A stretch of 64,000 nt of DNA, taken from NCBI RefSeq assembly GCF_009762775.1, contig NZ_CP046401.1:6460001-6524000 (forward strand), written 5' to 3'. Below, piece after piece: positions 42,181 to 51,137 of the stretch; position 1 is the stretch's first letter, and each line of letters begins with the position of its first letter. The notes beneath the pieces are model-generated. The model did not search any database, was not told the origin of the DNA, and worked only from the letters and a program-made list of their open reading frames with translations. Source of the stretch: Maribellus comscasis (lineage in GTDB: Bacteria; Bacteroidota; Bacteroidia; Bacteroidales; Prolixibacteraceae). A program made the translations under genes and the position numbers.

Positions 42181-44025
42181 ATGAAATCGGAACTTTTTAC
42201 GTTTGTTTATTTAGCGCTGTTTGTTTTTTTTGCAAATGGACAAAGTTACCCACAGGAATTTACTGGTGATGTATGGAATTATGCGGTTTCGCGAAAAAAT
42301 GATTTGCGTTTGGGAGTCTACCTTACAGCCCATACAGTGGAGAATATGTTTTCAACAGAAGAGGGGAAACGAGAAACCATTTCACTTTTGCGCTGCAATG
42401 GAATAAGCAAAGTTTATCTGGAAGTTTATAGAAGCGGCCTGGTGGTTTCGCCTGATTTGCTTAGCGAAAGTGTAATTTTTCTTCAGAAAAATGGTTTTGA
42501 AGTTGTTGGCGGAATTGCTACTGTTCCCGGTGGTGATTTTGGAGTAAAGCAGGATGGAACGCTTGGTTGGTTTAACTGGCAAAATAAAAAAACACAAAAT
42601 GACCTGCGAAAGGTAATAAAAAGTGTGGTACCGGTTTTTGATACTTTTATTATTGACGACTTTTTGTGTACTGCCGATACCAGCCGCGAATCAAAAATTG
42701 CTAAAGGCGATAAAAGTTGGTCGGAATACCGGAGAGAATTGCTAACCGACCTTTCGGAATCAGTTTTTATAAAGCCAGCCTGGGAGGCAAATCCGGACAT
42801 CAAAATGATCATCAAATTTCCGCAGTGGTACGATCGTTTTCATATATTTGGTTACGATTTGGCAAAAGAGCCTGCTTTATTTGACGGTGTTTGGGCAGGA
42901 ACTGAAACACGCGGGCAATACACGCAACGTTTTGGTTTTGTTCAGCCATACGAAGGTTTTATCAATTACCGGTGGATTTCAACTTTTGCCGGAGAAAAAA
43001 TGGGCGGAGCCTGGTTCGATCATGGTGATTGTTCTGATTTGGATTTTATTGAGCAGGCCTGGCAGTCAGTATTGGCAGGAGCAAAAGAGCTGGTGATCTT
43101 TAATTTTGGTAGTTTTATTTCGGGTCATCCGGGGCACCATTTACTACGGCGCGATTTTGAAAAACTGGCTGATTTGGCGGCGGCTGTGGCAAAAAATCCT
43201 ATTCAGGGAGCAGTTGCTTATAAACCGGCCAATAGCGACGCCGGTGGCGATTTGTATCTGATGGATTATATGGGAATGTTGGGAATTTCGTTGGTTCCTG
43301 AATCAGAATATCCTGAAAATGCAGATGTCGTATTTTTGCCAACACAAGCCGCTTCCGACGAAAATGTGGTAAAAAAAGCAATCAATTCGCTACAAAATGG
43401 AACGAAGTTGGTTGTGACAACCGGTTTTCTGGCTCATGCAAAAGATGGAGAAAAACTGGCGAAAATAGCGCAAATTAGTTGTCCGCTGACGAATCAAAAA
43501 ATAACAACCGATTTAATTCTGAATAATGGAAAAGAGGAGCAGCTGCCATTTTCAATGACTTTGGACTACAAAATAATTCCTGATGGCGCTACTTCTTTGT
43601 TGGCGGTTTCAAATGCTGAGAATCCGGTTTTTATGGTTCAGAATAAAAAGCAAAATATTTCGGTAATCAATACGTATACATTTTCGCAGGAAGATTTTAA
43701 CAGGGTAGGAGAAGTATTGCTTTGTCCGCGACAAATAGGATTACTGGAGGTGCCTCAAAACTGGGCGAATACTGTCCGAGATGTATTTCGGCAGAAAAGT
43801 ACACCGGAACTAAATGCGCCAACAAGAGTAACTTTTCAAAACTTATCGGATGGTAGTTTTGTTCTTCATAATTATAACCGCGGGAAAGCTATTGTGGAAA
43901 TTCATGTGGAGATGGGAAGTCATTTTGTAGATGGATTTTCAGGAGAAGAACTTCAAATGGAAAATCAGGTATTAAAATTTGAAATGGCTCCCCGCTCGCG
44001 AATATGGTGTAAAAAGAAAAATTAA
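42181..44025 (+). CDS. Unrecognised secreted TIM-barrel-like protein, probable glycoside hydrolase
   Basis: This 614-residue protein has a signal peptide ending FFANGQ. The N-terminal half reads like a (beta/alpha)8 barrel: RLGVYLTAHTVENM, KVYLEVYRSGLVV, FEVVGGIATVPGG, DTFIIDDFLCT (an acidic strand end), IKMIIKFPQWYDRFH, FDGVWAGTETRG, and GGAWFDHGDCSDLDF. Around residues 360-425 a segment (SLVPESEYPENADVVFLPTQ, GTKLVVTTGFLAHA) looks like the amidotransferase-like domain that follows the barrel in GH42-type enzymes. A C-terminal beta domain ends in RIWCKKKN. I do not recognise a CAZy family. A metallophosphoesterase gene follows after 6 bp. Confidence 0.6.
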   Translation: MKSELFTFVYLALFVFFANGQSYPQEFTGDVWNYAVSRKNDLRLGVYLTAHTVENMFSTEEGKRETISLLRCNGISKVYLEVYRSGLVVSPDLLSESVIFLQKNGFEVVGGIATVPGGDFGVKQDGTLGWFNWQNKKTQNDLRKVIKSVVPVFDTFIIDDFLCTADTSRESKIAKGDKSWSEYRRELLTDLSESVFIKPAWEANPDIKMIIKFPQWYDRFHIFGYDLAKEPALFDGVWAGTETRGQYTQRFGFVQPYEGFINYRWISTFAGEKMGGAWFDHGDCSDLDFIEQAWQSVLAGAKELVIFNFGSFISGHPGHHLLRRDFEKLADLAAAVAKNPIQGAVAYKPANSDAGGDLYLMDYMGMLGISLVPESEYPENADVVFLPTQAASDENVVKKAINSLQNGTKLVVTTGFLAHAKDGEKLAKIAQISCPLTNQKITTDLILNNGKEEQLPFSMTLDYKIIPDGATSLLAVSNAENPVFMVQNKKQNISVINTYTFSQEDFNRVGEVLLCPRQIGLLEVPQNWANTVRDVFRQKSTPELNAPTRVTFQNLSDGSFVLHNYNRGKAIVEIHVEMGSHFVDGFSGEELQMENQVLKFEMAPRSRIWCKKKN

Positions 44026-44031
44026 TTTATC

Positions 44032-44949
44032 ATGTTTCAAAAAGCGTTATATACTTTTTTTCTGGGATTGATTCTGATAACTGGTATTGTTGGTCAAAAT
44101 AACAACGCAAAAAAAGGAGAATCCTTTACTTTTGCATTTCTTACCGACATTCATTTAAAGCCGGAAATGAACGCTCCCAAAGGTTTTCAATTGGCCATTG
44201 ACAAAGTAAATGAACTGAATCCGGATTTTGTAATTACCGGTGGCGATTTGGTCTATGATGCCATGCGTGGCAACCAGGCGCGTAGCGACAGTTTATTTTT
44301 TTTGTATAAAGAAATGAGTACCGGTTTTAAAATGCCGGTTTACAATTGTTTGGGAAATCACGATTTATTTGCGATTTATGCCGAAAGCCCTGAAACCAGC
44401 GATCATCCGGATTATAAATATGGAATGTTTGAACGCTACTTCGGGAAAACATACTATTCCTTTGACCACAAAGGCTGGCATTTTGTGGTTTTAAACTCGC
44501 TGGATGTTACTGAAAATAAAAGATACACCGGCGTTTTTAGTGGGGAGGAATTGGAATGGCTGAAAGATGATTTGGCAAAAGTTGATACCTTAACTCCGGT
44601 AGTTTTGGTAACACATCTTCCAATGCTTACTGCTCGTGCACAGGTTAAAGGGAGTGAGGGGAGGGGAAATGTGAGTAACTCTTCCGAAATATTTGTAATG
44701 CTGGAAGATTATAAAAAGATATTGATTTTGCAGGGACATATCCATTGGAGGGAATATGGCGAAATAAACAATCGCATCCATTATATTACCGGAGGTTCTA
44801 TAGCCGGGAACGGATGGAAAGGTCGTCGTCATAACACCAAAGAAGGTTTTGTGCTGATTAAAGTGAATGGCGATGATTTTAACTGGGAATACATCGATCA
44901 CGGCTGGGAAGCTGAACGGTTGAAAAATAATATGTCTGATAATAACTGA
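44032..44949 (+). CDS. Secreted metallophosphoesterase
   Basis: This 305-residue protein has a signal peptide (MFQKALYTFFLGLILITGIVGQ). The calcineurin-fold metal motifs are complete: FLTDIHLKP (D-x-H), TGGDLVYD (G-D-x-x-D), CLGNHDLF (GNHD), VLVTHLPM and LQGHIHWRE (G-H-x-H). It is related to the protein at 19684, which lacks the second-motif Asp. It would hydrolyse phosphomonoesters or diesters in the periplasm, possibly removing phosphate from mannose-phosphate decorations of the glycan. That role is inferred from the mannosidase context. Confidence 0.88.
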   Translation: MFQKALYTFFLGLILITGIVGQNNNAKKGESFTFAFLTDIHLKPEMNAPKGFQLAIDKVNELNPDFVITGGDLVYDAMRGNQARSDSLFFLYKEMSTGFKMPVYNCLGNHDLFAIYAESPETSDHPDYKYGMFERYFGKTYYSFDHKGWHFVVLNSLDVTENKRYTGVFSGEELEWLKDDLAKVDTLTPVVLVTHLPMLTARAQVKGSEGRGNVSNSSEIFVMLEDYKKILILQGHIHWREYGEINNRIHYITGGSIAGNGWKGRRHNTKEGFVLIKVNGDDFNWEYIDHGWEAERLKNNMSDNN

Positions 44950-44992
44950 TTTTGTTATCAGATTTTAAAAAGCTGACAAATTTAAATTGATA

Positions 44993-45706
44993 ATGCAGAT
45001 ACTAAAAAATTTATATCAGGTGAGTGGCGATTTGAACGGAGTGACGTTTGATTTGCAGGGCGCTTTGTGGAATGATGCCAACTCCTATGTTTTGAAAACC
45101 GATGAGGGCCTGATCATGTTTGATTGTGGATGCGGAGATACCATGGAACAGATTTTTAACAATATAGAATACTGGGATTTATCACCTGACGATATAAAAT
45201 ATTGTATTCTTACTCACGCACATTATGATCACGCCGGGGGTGGACACATTTTAAAAGAAAAAGGGGTGAAATTTATTGCAATAAAAGAAACAGCAGAGTC
45301 TGTCCAATCAGGTGACGAACGTTGCGCCGGTTATTTATATCACAAAAAATTTAATCCTTTTGTTGTAGACCGGGTTGTAGCTGATGGTGAGGTAATAGAC
45401 GTTCTGGGAATGAGAATTAAAGTAGGGCACTACCCGGGACATACCATGGGATGTACAGCTTATTCTTTTGATTACGAAGGCAAAAAAATAACGGTCAGTG
45501 GAGATATTATTGGCACCTTACTGGCCGGCGATTTTGGATGGGATGGCTCGTTTGATTTTGATAAGAAGAAATATATCGAATCGCTGCGGAAATTTGCTCA
45601 GCATGAAATGGATATTATGCTGCCCGGGCATGGATTGATTTATTTTCACAAGCCCCGGTGGCGAGCCGAGGAAGCCTACAACAGTGCTTTGGTTCAGTGG
45701 CGTTAA
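44993..45706 (+). CDS. MBL-fold metallo-hydrolase
   Basis: ATG 44993 gives 237 residues; a TTG six bases earlier is less likely. The metallo-beta-lactamase signature CILTHAHYDHAGGGHIL (H-x-H-x-D-H, about 70-84) is intact, followed by YPGHTMGCTAY with the next metal-ligand His, SGDIIG with the bridging Asp, and PGHGLIYF with the last His. It has no signal peptide and probably acts in the cytoplasm as a hydrolase, thioesterase or lactonase. The fold covers many reactions and substrate is unknown. It ends the plus-strand mannoside block before the SatD operators. Confidence 0.88.
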   Translation: MQILKNLYQVSGDLNGVTFDLQGALWNDANSYVLKTDEGLIMFDCGCGDTMEQIFNNIEYWDLSPDDIKYCILTHAHYDHAGGGHILKEKGVKFIAIKETAESVQSGDERCAGYLYHKKFNPFVVDRVVADGEVIDVLGMRIKVGHYPGHTMGCTAYSFDYEGKKITVSGDIIGTLLAGDFGWDGSFDFDKKKYIESLRKFAQHEMDIMLPGHGLIYFHKPRWRAEEAYNSALVQWR

Positions 45707-45742
45707 TATAAAATACTTAGCAGACTTTTATAGGAGATAAAT

Positions 45743-45793
45743 TATCGGTGAAATTACCGATAGTTTGTATTTATCAGTATATTTACTGATAAA
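45743..45793. promoter_or_regulatory. Tandem palindromic operators upstream of satD-like gene (copy A)
   Basis: Two 20-base sites of the form TATCRGT-N6-ACYGATA lie at 45743-45762 and 45772-45791, 29 bases apart start to start. The second extends to a perfect 10-base-arm palindrome, 45770-45793. Between them is TAGTTTGTATT, which may contain the promoter's -7 element. A second copy of the whole unit lies at 47196-47246. Dimeric HTH binding on one helix face is a reasonable inference; the SatD-like protein itself, which has a C-terminal HTH-like segment, is the likely regulator. Confidence 0.65.
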
Positions 45794-45804
45794 TGTGGGG
45801 TATT

Positions 45805-46491
45805 ATGAACTATGCAACAATATCGGCTGATGTAATTTCTTATACATCACTAAACGTTTCAGAAAAAAGAGAGCTTGAATCAGGCATCAGGCAGTTAATT
45901 GATAATTTATCAGAAGACTATGCAAAACAACGTTTTTTTGGTCGACTGGTGCAGGGAGATTATATTGAAATAGCATTGGCTGAGCCTGCATTTGCTCTTC
46001 GGATTGCACTTCTGTTAAAAACCTTTGTTAAATCCATTGTCTTCAGCACAAAAGAGAATGACAAATCACGACTTAAATATTTTTTTGAACACGGTATCCG
46101 TTTGGCTGTTGCTGTTGCGCCTTTAATCACACTAGATACAAAAAAAGGAATTATAGACGGTGAAGCAATTTATATGTCCGGACGGGCAATTAAAAATTAT
46201 TCAACCTCAAACAAACAAAAGATAGTGATTAAGAATACGATGTTTTTTGCCTGTTCCGACGACAATCTCAGGGAGCAGTTTGACGTAGTTTTTATGTTGT
46301 TGGATACTATCCTTTCCAAATGTTCATCGAAACAATGCGAGGTGATATTTTTTAAGCTAATGAATTTGAACGAAAATGATATTGCACAGAAACTGGGAAA
46401 ATACCAATCTACTATCAGCCAGCATTCTACAGCAGCCGGATGGCTGGCAATAGAAAAGGCAGTTAACCACTTTGAAAACACGTTTCAATAA
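45805..46491 (+). CDS. SatD-family protein with C-terminal HTH-like region
   Basis: I choose ATG 45805 (228 residues, MNYATISADVISYTSL), because an ATG at 45793 overlaps the operator and SatD proteins typically begin MxYAVITGDIxxS. The first part (ISADVISYTS... GRLVQGDYIEIAL... EHGIRLAVAVAPL) matches SatD-type proteins, which resemble the nucleotidyl-cyclase fold. The C-terminal NENDIAQKLGKYQSTISQHSTAAGWLAIEKAVNHF looks like a helix-turn-helix (DIAQKLG then STISQHSTAAG). The gene overlaps the DUF3307 gene by one base (TAATG). A regulator of its own operon is inferred. Physiological role is unknown. Confidence 0.7.
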   Translation: MNYATISADVISYTSLNVSEKRELESGIRQLIDNLSEDYAKQRFFGRLVQGDYIEIALAEPAFALRIALLLKTFVKSIVFSTKENDKSRLKYFFEHGIRLAVAVAPLITLDTKKGIIDGEAIYMSGRAIKNYSTSNKQKIVIKNTMFFACSDDNLREQFDVVFMLLDTILSKCSSKQCEVIFFKLMNLNENDIAQKLGKYQSTISQHSTAAGWLAIEKAVNHFENTFQ

Positions 46492-47198
46492 TGGAATTTA
46501 AGTTAATTCTTTTACAAATAATTGCTCATCTTCTTGCAGATTTTATTTTTCAAACCCAAAAGATGAGCGAGAAAAAGGCCCGGAAAGTACTTTCGCCCAG
46601 CCATTTTTATCATGTGTTAATTGTTGGAGTAGCAAGTTATGGATTATCGTTTGATTTGGGCTTTTGGAAAGCGGCTCTTTTGCTTACAATAATTCATTTA
46701 TTAACCGACATTTTTAAAAGTTGGCTGGTGTTGAAAAATAAAACAAGAAGCTATTTTTTTCTCGACCAGTTTATTCATATTATAACAATTGTCGGAATTG
46801 TTTTCGCTTACTCCTTCTTCTTTGGAATAGACTTTTTAATTGATTTAAATCTGAAAATCGTTGCTGTAGTAGCCGCATTTGTATTTTGTGCAAAACCGTC
46901 CAATATTTTTATAAAGTATATATTTGAAGCTTTTTCGATTGAAACACCTGAAGAGAATTCCGAAAATCCGGGAGAGCAGAGTCTTCCTAACGCCGGAAAA
47001 TTGATTGGAATTATAGAACGGTTTCTTGCTTTGGCATTAATTATTATGGGACAATACCAGGCAGTAGGCTTGATTATTGCTGCAAAATCAATTTTGCGTT
47101 TTAACGGCGTTCAAAAAAGTGAATATGTGTTAATCGGAACCCTGTTGAGTTTTGGTATTGCAGCTTTTTCCGGAATTTTAGTGAATATGATTGTTTAA
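46491..47198 (+). CDS. DUF3307 integral membrane protein
   Basis: This 235-residue protein starts in the stop codon of the SatD-like gene (TAATG overlap). The N-terminal block LLQIIAHLLADFIFQTQKMSEKKA is the DUF3307 hallmark, with the conserved H-L-x-D-F and Q. About six membrane segments follow (AALLLTIIHLLTDIFKSW, FIHIITIVGIVFAYSFFF, LKIVAVVAAFVFCA, LIGIIERFLALALIIM, and a last helix near the end). The family is uncharacterised but is repeatedly coupled to SatD-type proteins. The tandem palindromes of copy B begin within its stop codon. Confidence 0.8.
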   Translation: MEFKLILLQIIAHLLADFIFQTQKMSEKKARKVLSPSHFYHVLIVGVASYGLSFDLGFWKAALLLTIIHLLTDIFKSWLVLKNKTRSYFFLDQFIHIITIVGIVFAYSFFFGIDFLIDLNLKIVAVVAAFVFCAKPSNIFIKYIFEAFSIETPEENSENPGEQSLPNAGKLIGIIERFLALALIIMGQYQAVGLIIAAKSILRFNGVQKSEYVLIGTLLSFGIAAFSGILVNMIV

Positions 47199-47246
47199 CG
47201 GTAAATTTACCGATATCTTGTATTTAACGGTAAATAAGCCGATAAA
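47196..47246. promoter_or_regulatory. Second copy of the tandem palindromic operator (copy B)
   Basis: TAACGGT-N6-ACCGATA at 47196-47215 and TAACGGT-N6-GCCGATA at 47225-47244, again 29 bases apart. By eye it matches copy A at 37 of 49 positions, including a shared TTGTATT spacer core. Being at the 3' end of the operon, it faces no obvious downstream plus-strand gene; the next gene is convergent. The pair of copies brackets the SatD/DUF3307 cassette as an imperfect direct repeat. Confidence 0.6.
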
Positions 47247-47284
47247 ATTATTGATTTAAATCTGGAATTCTAATTTATATTTTA

Positions 47285-48898
47285 TCACGATAACCAAATA
47301 TACAAAAACAGTGTAATCAGCGAAAGAATTCCCAGGTGAAGGCGCCAGTCGCTAATTCCTTCAAATTTAGCCACGGCCATTTTGTAATTGATGGTTGTTT
47401 TCTCCAATTTTTCCGGTGCTGTCTTTTTTGTAAAAGCTGATACTCCAAATAAAACACCGCTTATTAAAAACTCAGCCCACAATCCGCGATAACCAAAATT
47501 TAAGGTGAGTTTATAGTGAAGAAACGGAAAGATTTGTTTTCCGGCTTCAGCACCAATCAACTGATCGATAACAAAAATAGTAGCCAAAATAACTCCAACC
47601 ACAACAGAATATGCTGCTCCTTTCAAAGTGACTTTTTTGCTGATAATACCAAAAAATATGGCCGGAAACACCGGAATTACCAGATATGCAGAAATAGTTT
47701 GCAGGTACTTGTACAAACCTTCTTCATTTTTGTAAACAAGATATGTTGCTCCAATGCCCAGGAAGGTCACCAACAGGATAATTATACGTCCGAGTGTTAC
47801 CTGTTTTTTCTCGGATATGGAAGAACGGAATTCTACTACAAAGTCGCGTACCACAAGTGTTGAAACCGAGTTTAAAACTGCAATTAAAGAGGTAATTAAG
47901 GCTGCCATCAAAGCTGCGAGCATTAAACCACGCAGTCCGCTCGGAAGGAGTTTATTCAGCAGCAAAACAAAAGTTTGTTTTGACTCTTCACCCGAAAGTT
48001 CACCCGGAAAAAGTGCAAAGGCAATTACACCTGGCAACGCAAATAAGAAGATGGGGAAAAGTTTTAAAAATACAGCAAACATGGAGCCCCAACGTGCTTG
48101 TTTTAAGTCGGGTGCCGAAAGTACACGCTGTACATTTACCTGGTCGATTCCCCAGTAAAAAATACCGGCATAAAAAGCTGTTGCCAGAATTCCCCAAAAC
48201 GGATATACCGGGTCATCGTAAGGCGCGGCTATGGTCATCATTTCAGGCGCTTTTTCCATCAATCCTCCCCATCCGCCAACTTTATCAAGCCCGATGAAAA
48301 GCATAATTGATGCGCCGATTATCATCAGTACAACCTGAATTGTATCAGAGTAAGCTACTGCAGTAAATCCACCAATAATGGTGAAGATGGCTACTATTAT
48401 TCCAATGTACAAGGCTGTGGTCATAACGTCCCAACCTAAAATACTGTTTAAAACAAGTGCTCCCGCAAAAAGTGTAAAAGCCAGTTTTGTCATTACACTT
48501 ATCACCAGCATTAAACCGGAAAAGAAAACACGCGCCATGCGGTTATAACGCAATTCCAGAAATTCAGGAATGGTGTAAATTTTGTTTTTCATGTAATAAG
48601 GAAACAAAATAGCGCAGGCAAAACCAAGCGTAATTGCACAGGTTAACTCTACTGACCCTGCCGAAAGACCATAACGATACGAATCGCCTGAAAGTCCAAC
48701 CAAATGTTCTGCTCCAATATTCGTTGCAAACAGTGACGCGCCAATTACCGGCCATTTGATCGAGCGGCCACCAAGAAAAAAATTCTTGCTGTTTTCTCCG
48801 GCATTCTTCCGGTAGGCCATGTACAAGCCAAAGGAAAGGCTCCCGACCATTACAACGGTTAATACAATCCAGTCGAGCGAGGTGAGTGATAAGTTCAT
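47285..48898 (-). CDS. Sodium:sugar symporter (SSS family)
   Basis: This 537-residue protein has about fourteen membrane helices. SGLT-type marks are GASLFATNIGAEHLVGLSGDSYRYGLSAGSVEL (sodium-site and first-helix region), YIGIIVAIFTIIGGFTAVAYSDTIQ, IFYWGIDQVNVQRVLSAPDLKQARWG (the conserved W-x2-D-Q-x3-Q-R loop) and MAALITSLIAVLNSVSTLVVRDF. These are closer to SGLT/vSGLT-type sugar symporters than to the protein at 9185. The AGE epimerase gene lies upstream in the same direction with a 123-bp gap. Likely imports a disaccharide or monosaccharide for the epimerase. Confidence 0.9.
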   Translation of the reverse strand: MNLSLTSLDWIVLTVVMVGSLSFGLYMAYRKNAGENSKNFFLGGRSIKWPVIGASLFATNIGAEHLVGLSGDSYRYGLSAGSVELTCAITLGFACAILFPYYMKNKIYTIPEFLELRYNRMARVFFSGLMLVISVMTKLAFTLFAGALVLNSILGWDVMTTALYIGIIVAIFTIIGGFTAVAYSDTIQVVLMIIGASIMLFIGLDKVGGWGGLMEKAPEMMTIAAPYDDPVYPFWGILATAFYAGIFYWGIDQVNVQRVLSAPDLKQARWGSMFAVFLKLFPIFLFALPGVIAFALFPGELSGEESKQTFVLLLNKLLPSGLRGLMLAALMAALITSLIAVLNSVSTLVVRDFVVEFRSSISEKKQVTLGRIIILLVTFLGIGATYLVYKNEEGLYKYLQTISAYLVIPVFPAIFFGIISKKVTLKGAAYSVVVGVILATIFVIDQLIGAEAGKQIFPFLHYKLTLNFGYRGLWAEFLISGVLFGVSAFTKKTAPEKLEKTTINYKMAVAKFEGISDWRLHLGILSLITLFLYIWLS

Positions 48899-49021
48899 TT
48901 TAGAGTTAAGGTTTATATGTTGGTTATTTTATTTCGTTATTCATTTTAAAATCGGACCTCCACTTTGTTCATTTGACTATAAAAATGAATGAATTTTAAT
49001 AGTAATCTTTGTATGTGAAAA

Positions 49022-50293
49022 TTATTGTTTCGCAAGTATAATGTCCAGACGACGGATACTTTGAACCATGGAACGAACAGTATGATAATTAATTTTCCAC
49101 GAATGTCCCATATGAGTCCAAATCGGCTCACCTTTTCTGGAAAGCAGCGGGTACCATTCGCCAATCCCTTTATTTATAACTTTATCGAATACAAAACGAT
49201 GTACATTTTTGTAGGCTTCCCAGTATTTTTTTTCGTTAAACAGAATGACTCCGTCGAGCATTCCGATAAGTACTTCGGCTTGTTGCCAAAATTCCTTTTC
49301 TCTATCGTAAACGCCACCCGAATGTGGCCCTTCTACATAAACACCACCAAATTCAGTATCGATTCCATTGTCAACCGTGTGATCGAAAATGATTTTAAAT
49401 GTTTCCGCATAGGATTCCGGTGATATTTTCAGGATTTCCAGAGCATGAATCAGCAGCCACGCAAATTCAGCATTATGCCCGTAACATGTATTGTCGGTAG
49501 CATTTCCTTTTTGTCCTTCCTCTGAAAAACGATCCCAGCCCCAAATAATGTCAAACTTAATTTGCGGTGCAACGGTCCAGTCTTTAAAAAACTGCGGAAT
49601 CCCGGTTTTATATTTAGGGTGGTTAATAACATTTAACAACAAATCAATATCTTCCAATAATTTCCGGCGGTGAACTTCTTTCCCCGAACATTCATAAAGT
49701 GTAGTAAATGCTTCCATCAAATGCATGTGTACATCCAACGTTTTGCGGTCGCCACCTGCGCTGCCAGGTCCTTTCAGTGTCCAGTCGCGGTGAAACATTT
49801 CCCAGTAACCACCGTAGCGACTGTCCACGCAATATTTTTGAAGCATGTCAAACACTTTTCCGGCATATTCAATTCCACGTTTGTCGCCCGTAGCCAGTGT
49901 ATATTCACTCAACGAATAAATGGCAAAACTGTGTCCGTATATAATTTTTTCATCGATTTTTACATTTCCTTTCCGGTCAACCATCCAGTAGAAACCGCCA
50001 AACTTCTCATCCCACATTTTATTCAGCAGAAAATCGGCTCCGTGTTTGGCCAGCTCGGCCAATTCACCGTTCCCATATCCCGCACGATGGGCAGATGCAA
50101 CCGTATATAAACACCGGGTTTGCGCAATCAACGATTTTTCGTCTTCACCTGTGTCATTTCCGTCTTTATCAAAGTGTGTGATAAATCCGCCATTAACCTC
50201 ATCTTTCATTCGATTGGTCCAGAAGGGGAGGAGTTCGGTGGTAAGGTGTTGAAAAGCTTCATCCCGGAGGTTTATAATTTCCGTTTTGTTCAT
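49022..50293 (-). CDS. AGE-family epimerase (cellobiose/mannobiose 2-epimerase-like)
   Basis: This 423-residue (alpha/alpha)6-barrel protein has no signal peptide. Marks are SLIAQTRCLYTVASAHRAG, GGFYWMVDRKGN, IIYGHSFAIYSLSEY, KTLDVHMHLMEAFTTLYE, CYGHNAEFAWLLIHA and KEFWQQAEVLIGML, ending in HMGHSWKINYHTVRSM. The K-T-x-D-x-H-x-H-x-M-E-A segment and the H-N-x-E-x-x-W block resemble cellobiose/mannobiose 2-epimerases, with catalytic histidines. The N-acylglucosamine 2-epimerase class is the alternative. It converts the reducing-end residue of a sugar between gluco and manno forms. Pairing with a sugar symporter and a window rich in mannosidases makes mannobiose a reasonable, unproven substrate. 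Confidence 0.85.
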   Translation of the reverse strand: MNKTEIINLRDEAFQHLTTELLPFWTNRMKDEVNGGFITHFDKDGNDTGEDEKSLIAQTRCLYTVASAHRAGYGNGELAELAKHGADFLLNKMWDEKFGGFYWMVDRKGNVKIDEKIIYGHSFAIYSLSEYTLATGDKRGIEYAGKVFDMLQKYCVDSRYGGYWEMFHRDWTLKGPGSAGGDRKTLDVHMHLMEAFTTLYECSGKEVHRRKLLEDIDLLLNVINHPKYKTGIPQFFKDWTVAPQIKFDIIWGWDRFSEEGQKGNATDNTCYGHNAEFAWLLIHALEILKISPESYAETFKIIFDHTVDNGIDTEFGGVYVEGPHSGGVYDREKEFWQQAEVLIGMLDGVILFNEKKYWEAYKNVHRFVFDKVINKGIGEWYPLLSRKGEPIWTHMGHSWKINYHTVRSMVQSIRRLDIILAKQ

Positions 50294-50591
50294 AATTTCT
50301 GTTTTGGTTTATTTTCTTAATGTCGGTAATTTTTTTTATACCAATCACCTAAAAACAGGAATCCGCACTTCAACAAAAACATGCCGGAGAGCTTCACTGT
50401 TTCTTTTCTTATTTTGTTGAATATGCAGGTAATCCAGCACTGAATATACTACTATTTATTTTGTTCCCCAAAATAATATTTTGCCTGAAAAGCATGGATT
50501 TTTAACTGAATTCGAATGAATTTGAAGGTTGAAGAAATTTATTGGAATCTGCTCAATTTTTTCCATTAACGATGAGAAGGTTCGGAGGTTT
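50294..50591. other. Intergenic region upstream of epimerase gene
   Basis: The gap between the divergent ends of the AGE epimerase start (50293) and the DUF1697 stop holds no supported gene. A perfect 15-base palindrome CAAAATAATATTTTG lies at 50469-50483, about 180 bp from the epimerase start. It may be a regulator site, but AT-richness makes chance likely. Confidence 0.3.
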
Positions 50592-51137
50592 TCAAGTTTT
50601 ACTTATTTTATCAGATATTTTTATCAAGGTATTCAGGTTACGGGTTGTGATATCTTTTCCAAAAAGCTGCTCCAGAATTCCCATTGCCTTTATTGTTTTT
50701 GTTTGGCTTAAATCCAAAACGCTTTCAATATGTTTGTCTCCGATTCTTAGAATTTGAAATGAATTGTCTTCTGAATACCACGGTAGTTTTATGTCTGCCC
50801 GGATGACTTCCGCTAAAAAAGTGATATATAACCGGATGTTTTTTGTAATTTCGATATCCTTAAAAGGTTTGTTATCAATAATTTTTCTTATTTCATCTGC
50901 TTTTCTTATTAATACCGGAATCGGAAATCCAAAAGCTTTTTCCAAATGAGCTGCTATCTTCTTTTCCAGTTTCTTTTCTTTTTTTTCATCTGCTTCAAAA
51001 ATGATATTTCCCGAATTAAGCAGGGTAATGATATTTTTGAAGCCGATTTTTGCCATCTCTTTTAGAAGATCTGCCATCGGGACTTTATGATGCCCACCAA
51101 CATTTATCCCACGCAAAAAGGCAACATATTTTTCCAT
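50592..51137 (-). CDS. DUF1697 family protein
   Basis: This 181-residue soluble protein starts YVAFLRGINVGGHHKVPMADL and continues TLLNSGNIIFEADEKKEKKLEKKI, IPVLIRKADEI and NIRLYITFLAE, which is the standard DUF1697 pattern. The family is widespread and of unknown function; it folds as an alpha/beta protein. It appears monocistronic. The upstream gap of about 260 bp contains the strong hairpin at 51344. Confidence 0.88.
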   Translation of the reverse strand: MEKYVAFLRGINVGGHHKVPMADLLKEMAKIGFKNIITLLNSGNIIFEADEKKEKKLEKKIAAHLEKAFGFPIPVLIRKADEIRKIIDNKPFKDIEITKNIRLYITFLAEVIRADIKLPWYSEDNSFQILRIGDKHIESVLDLSQTKTIKAMGILEQLFGKDITTRNLNTLIKISDKISKT

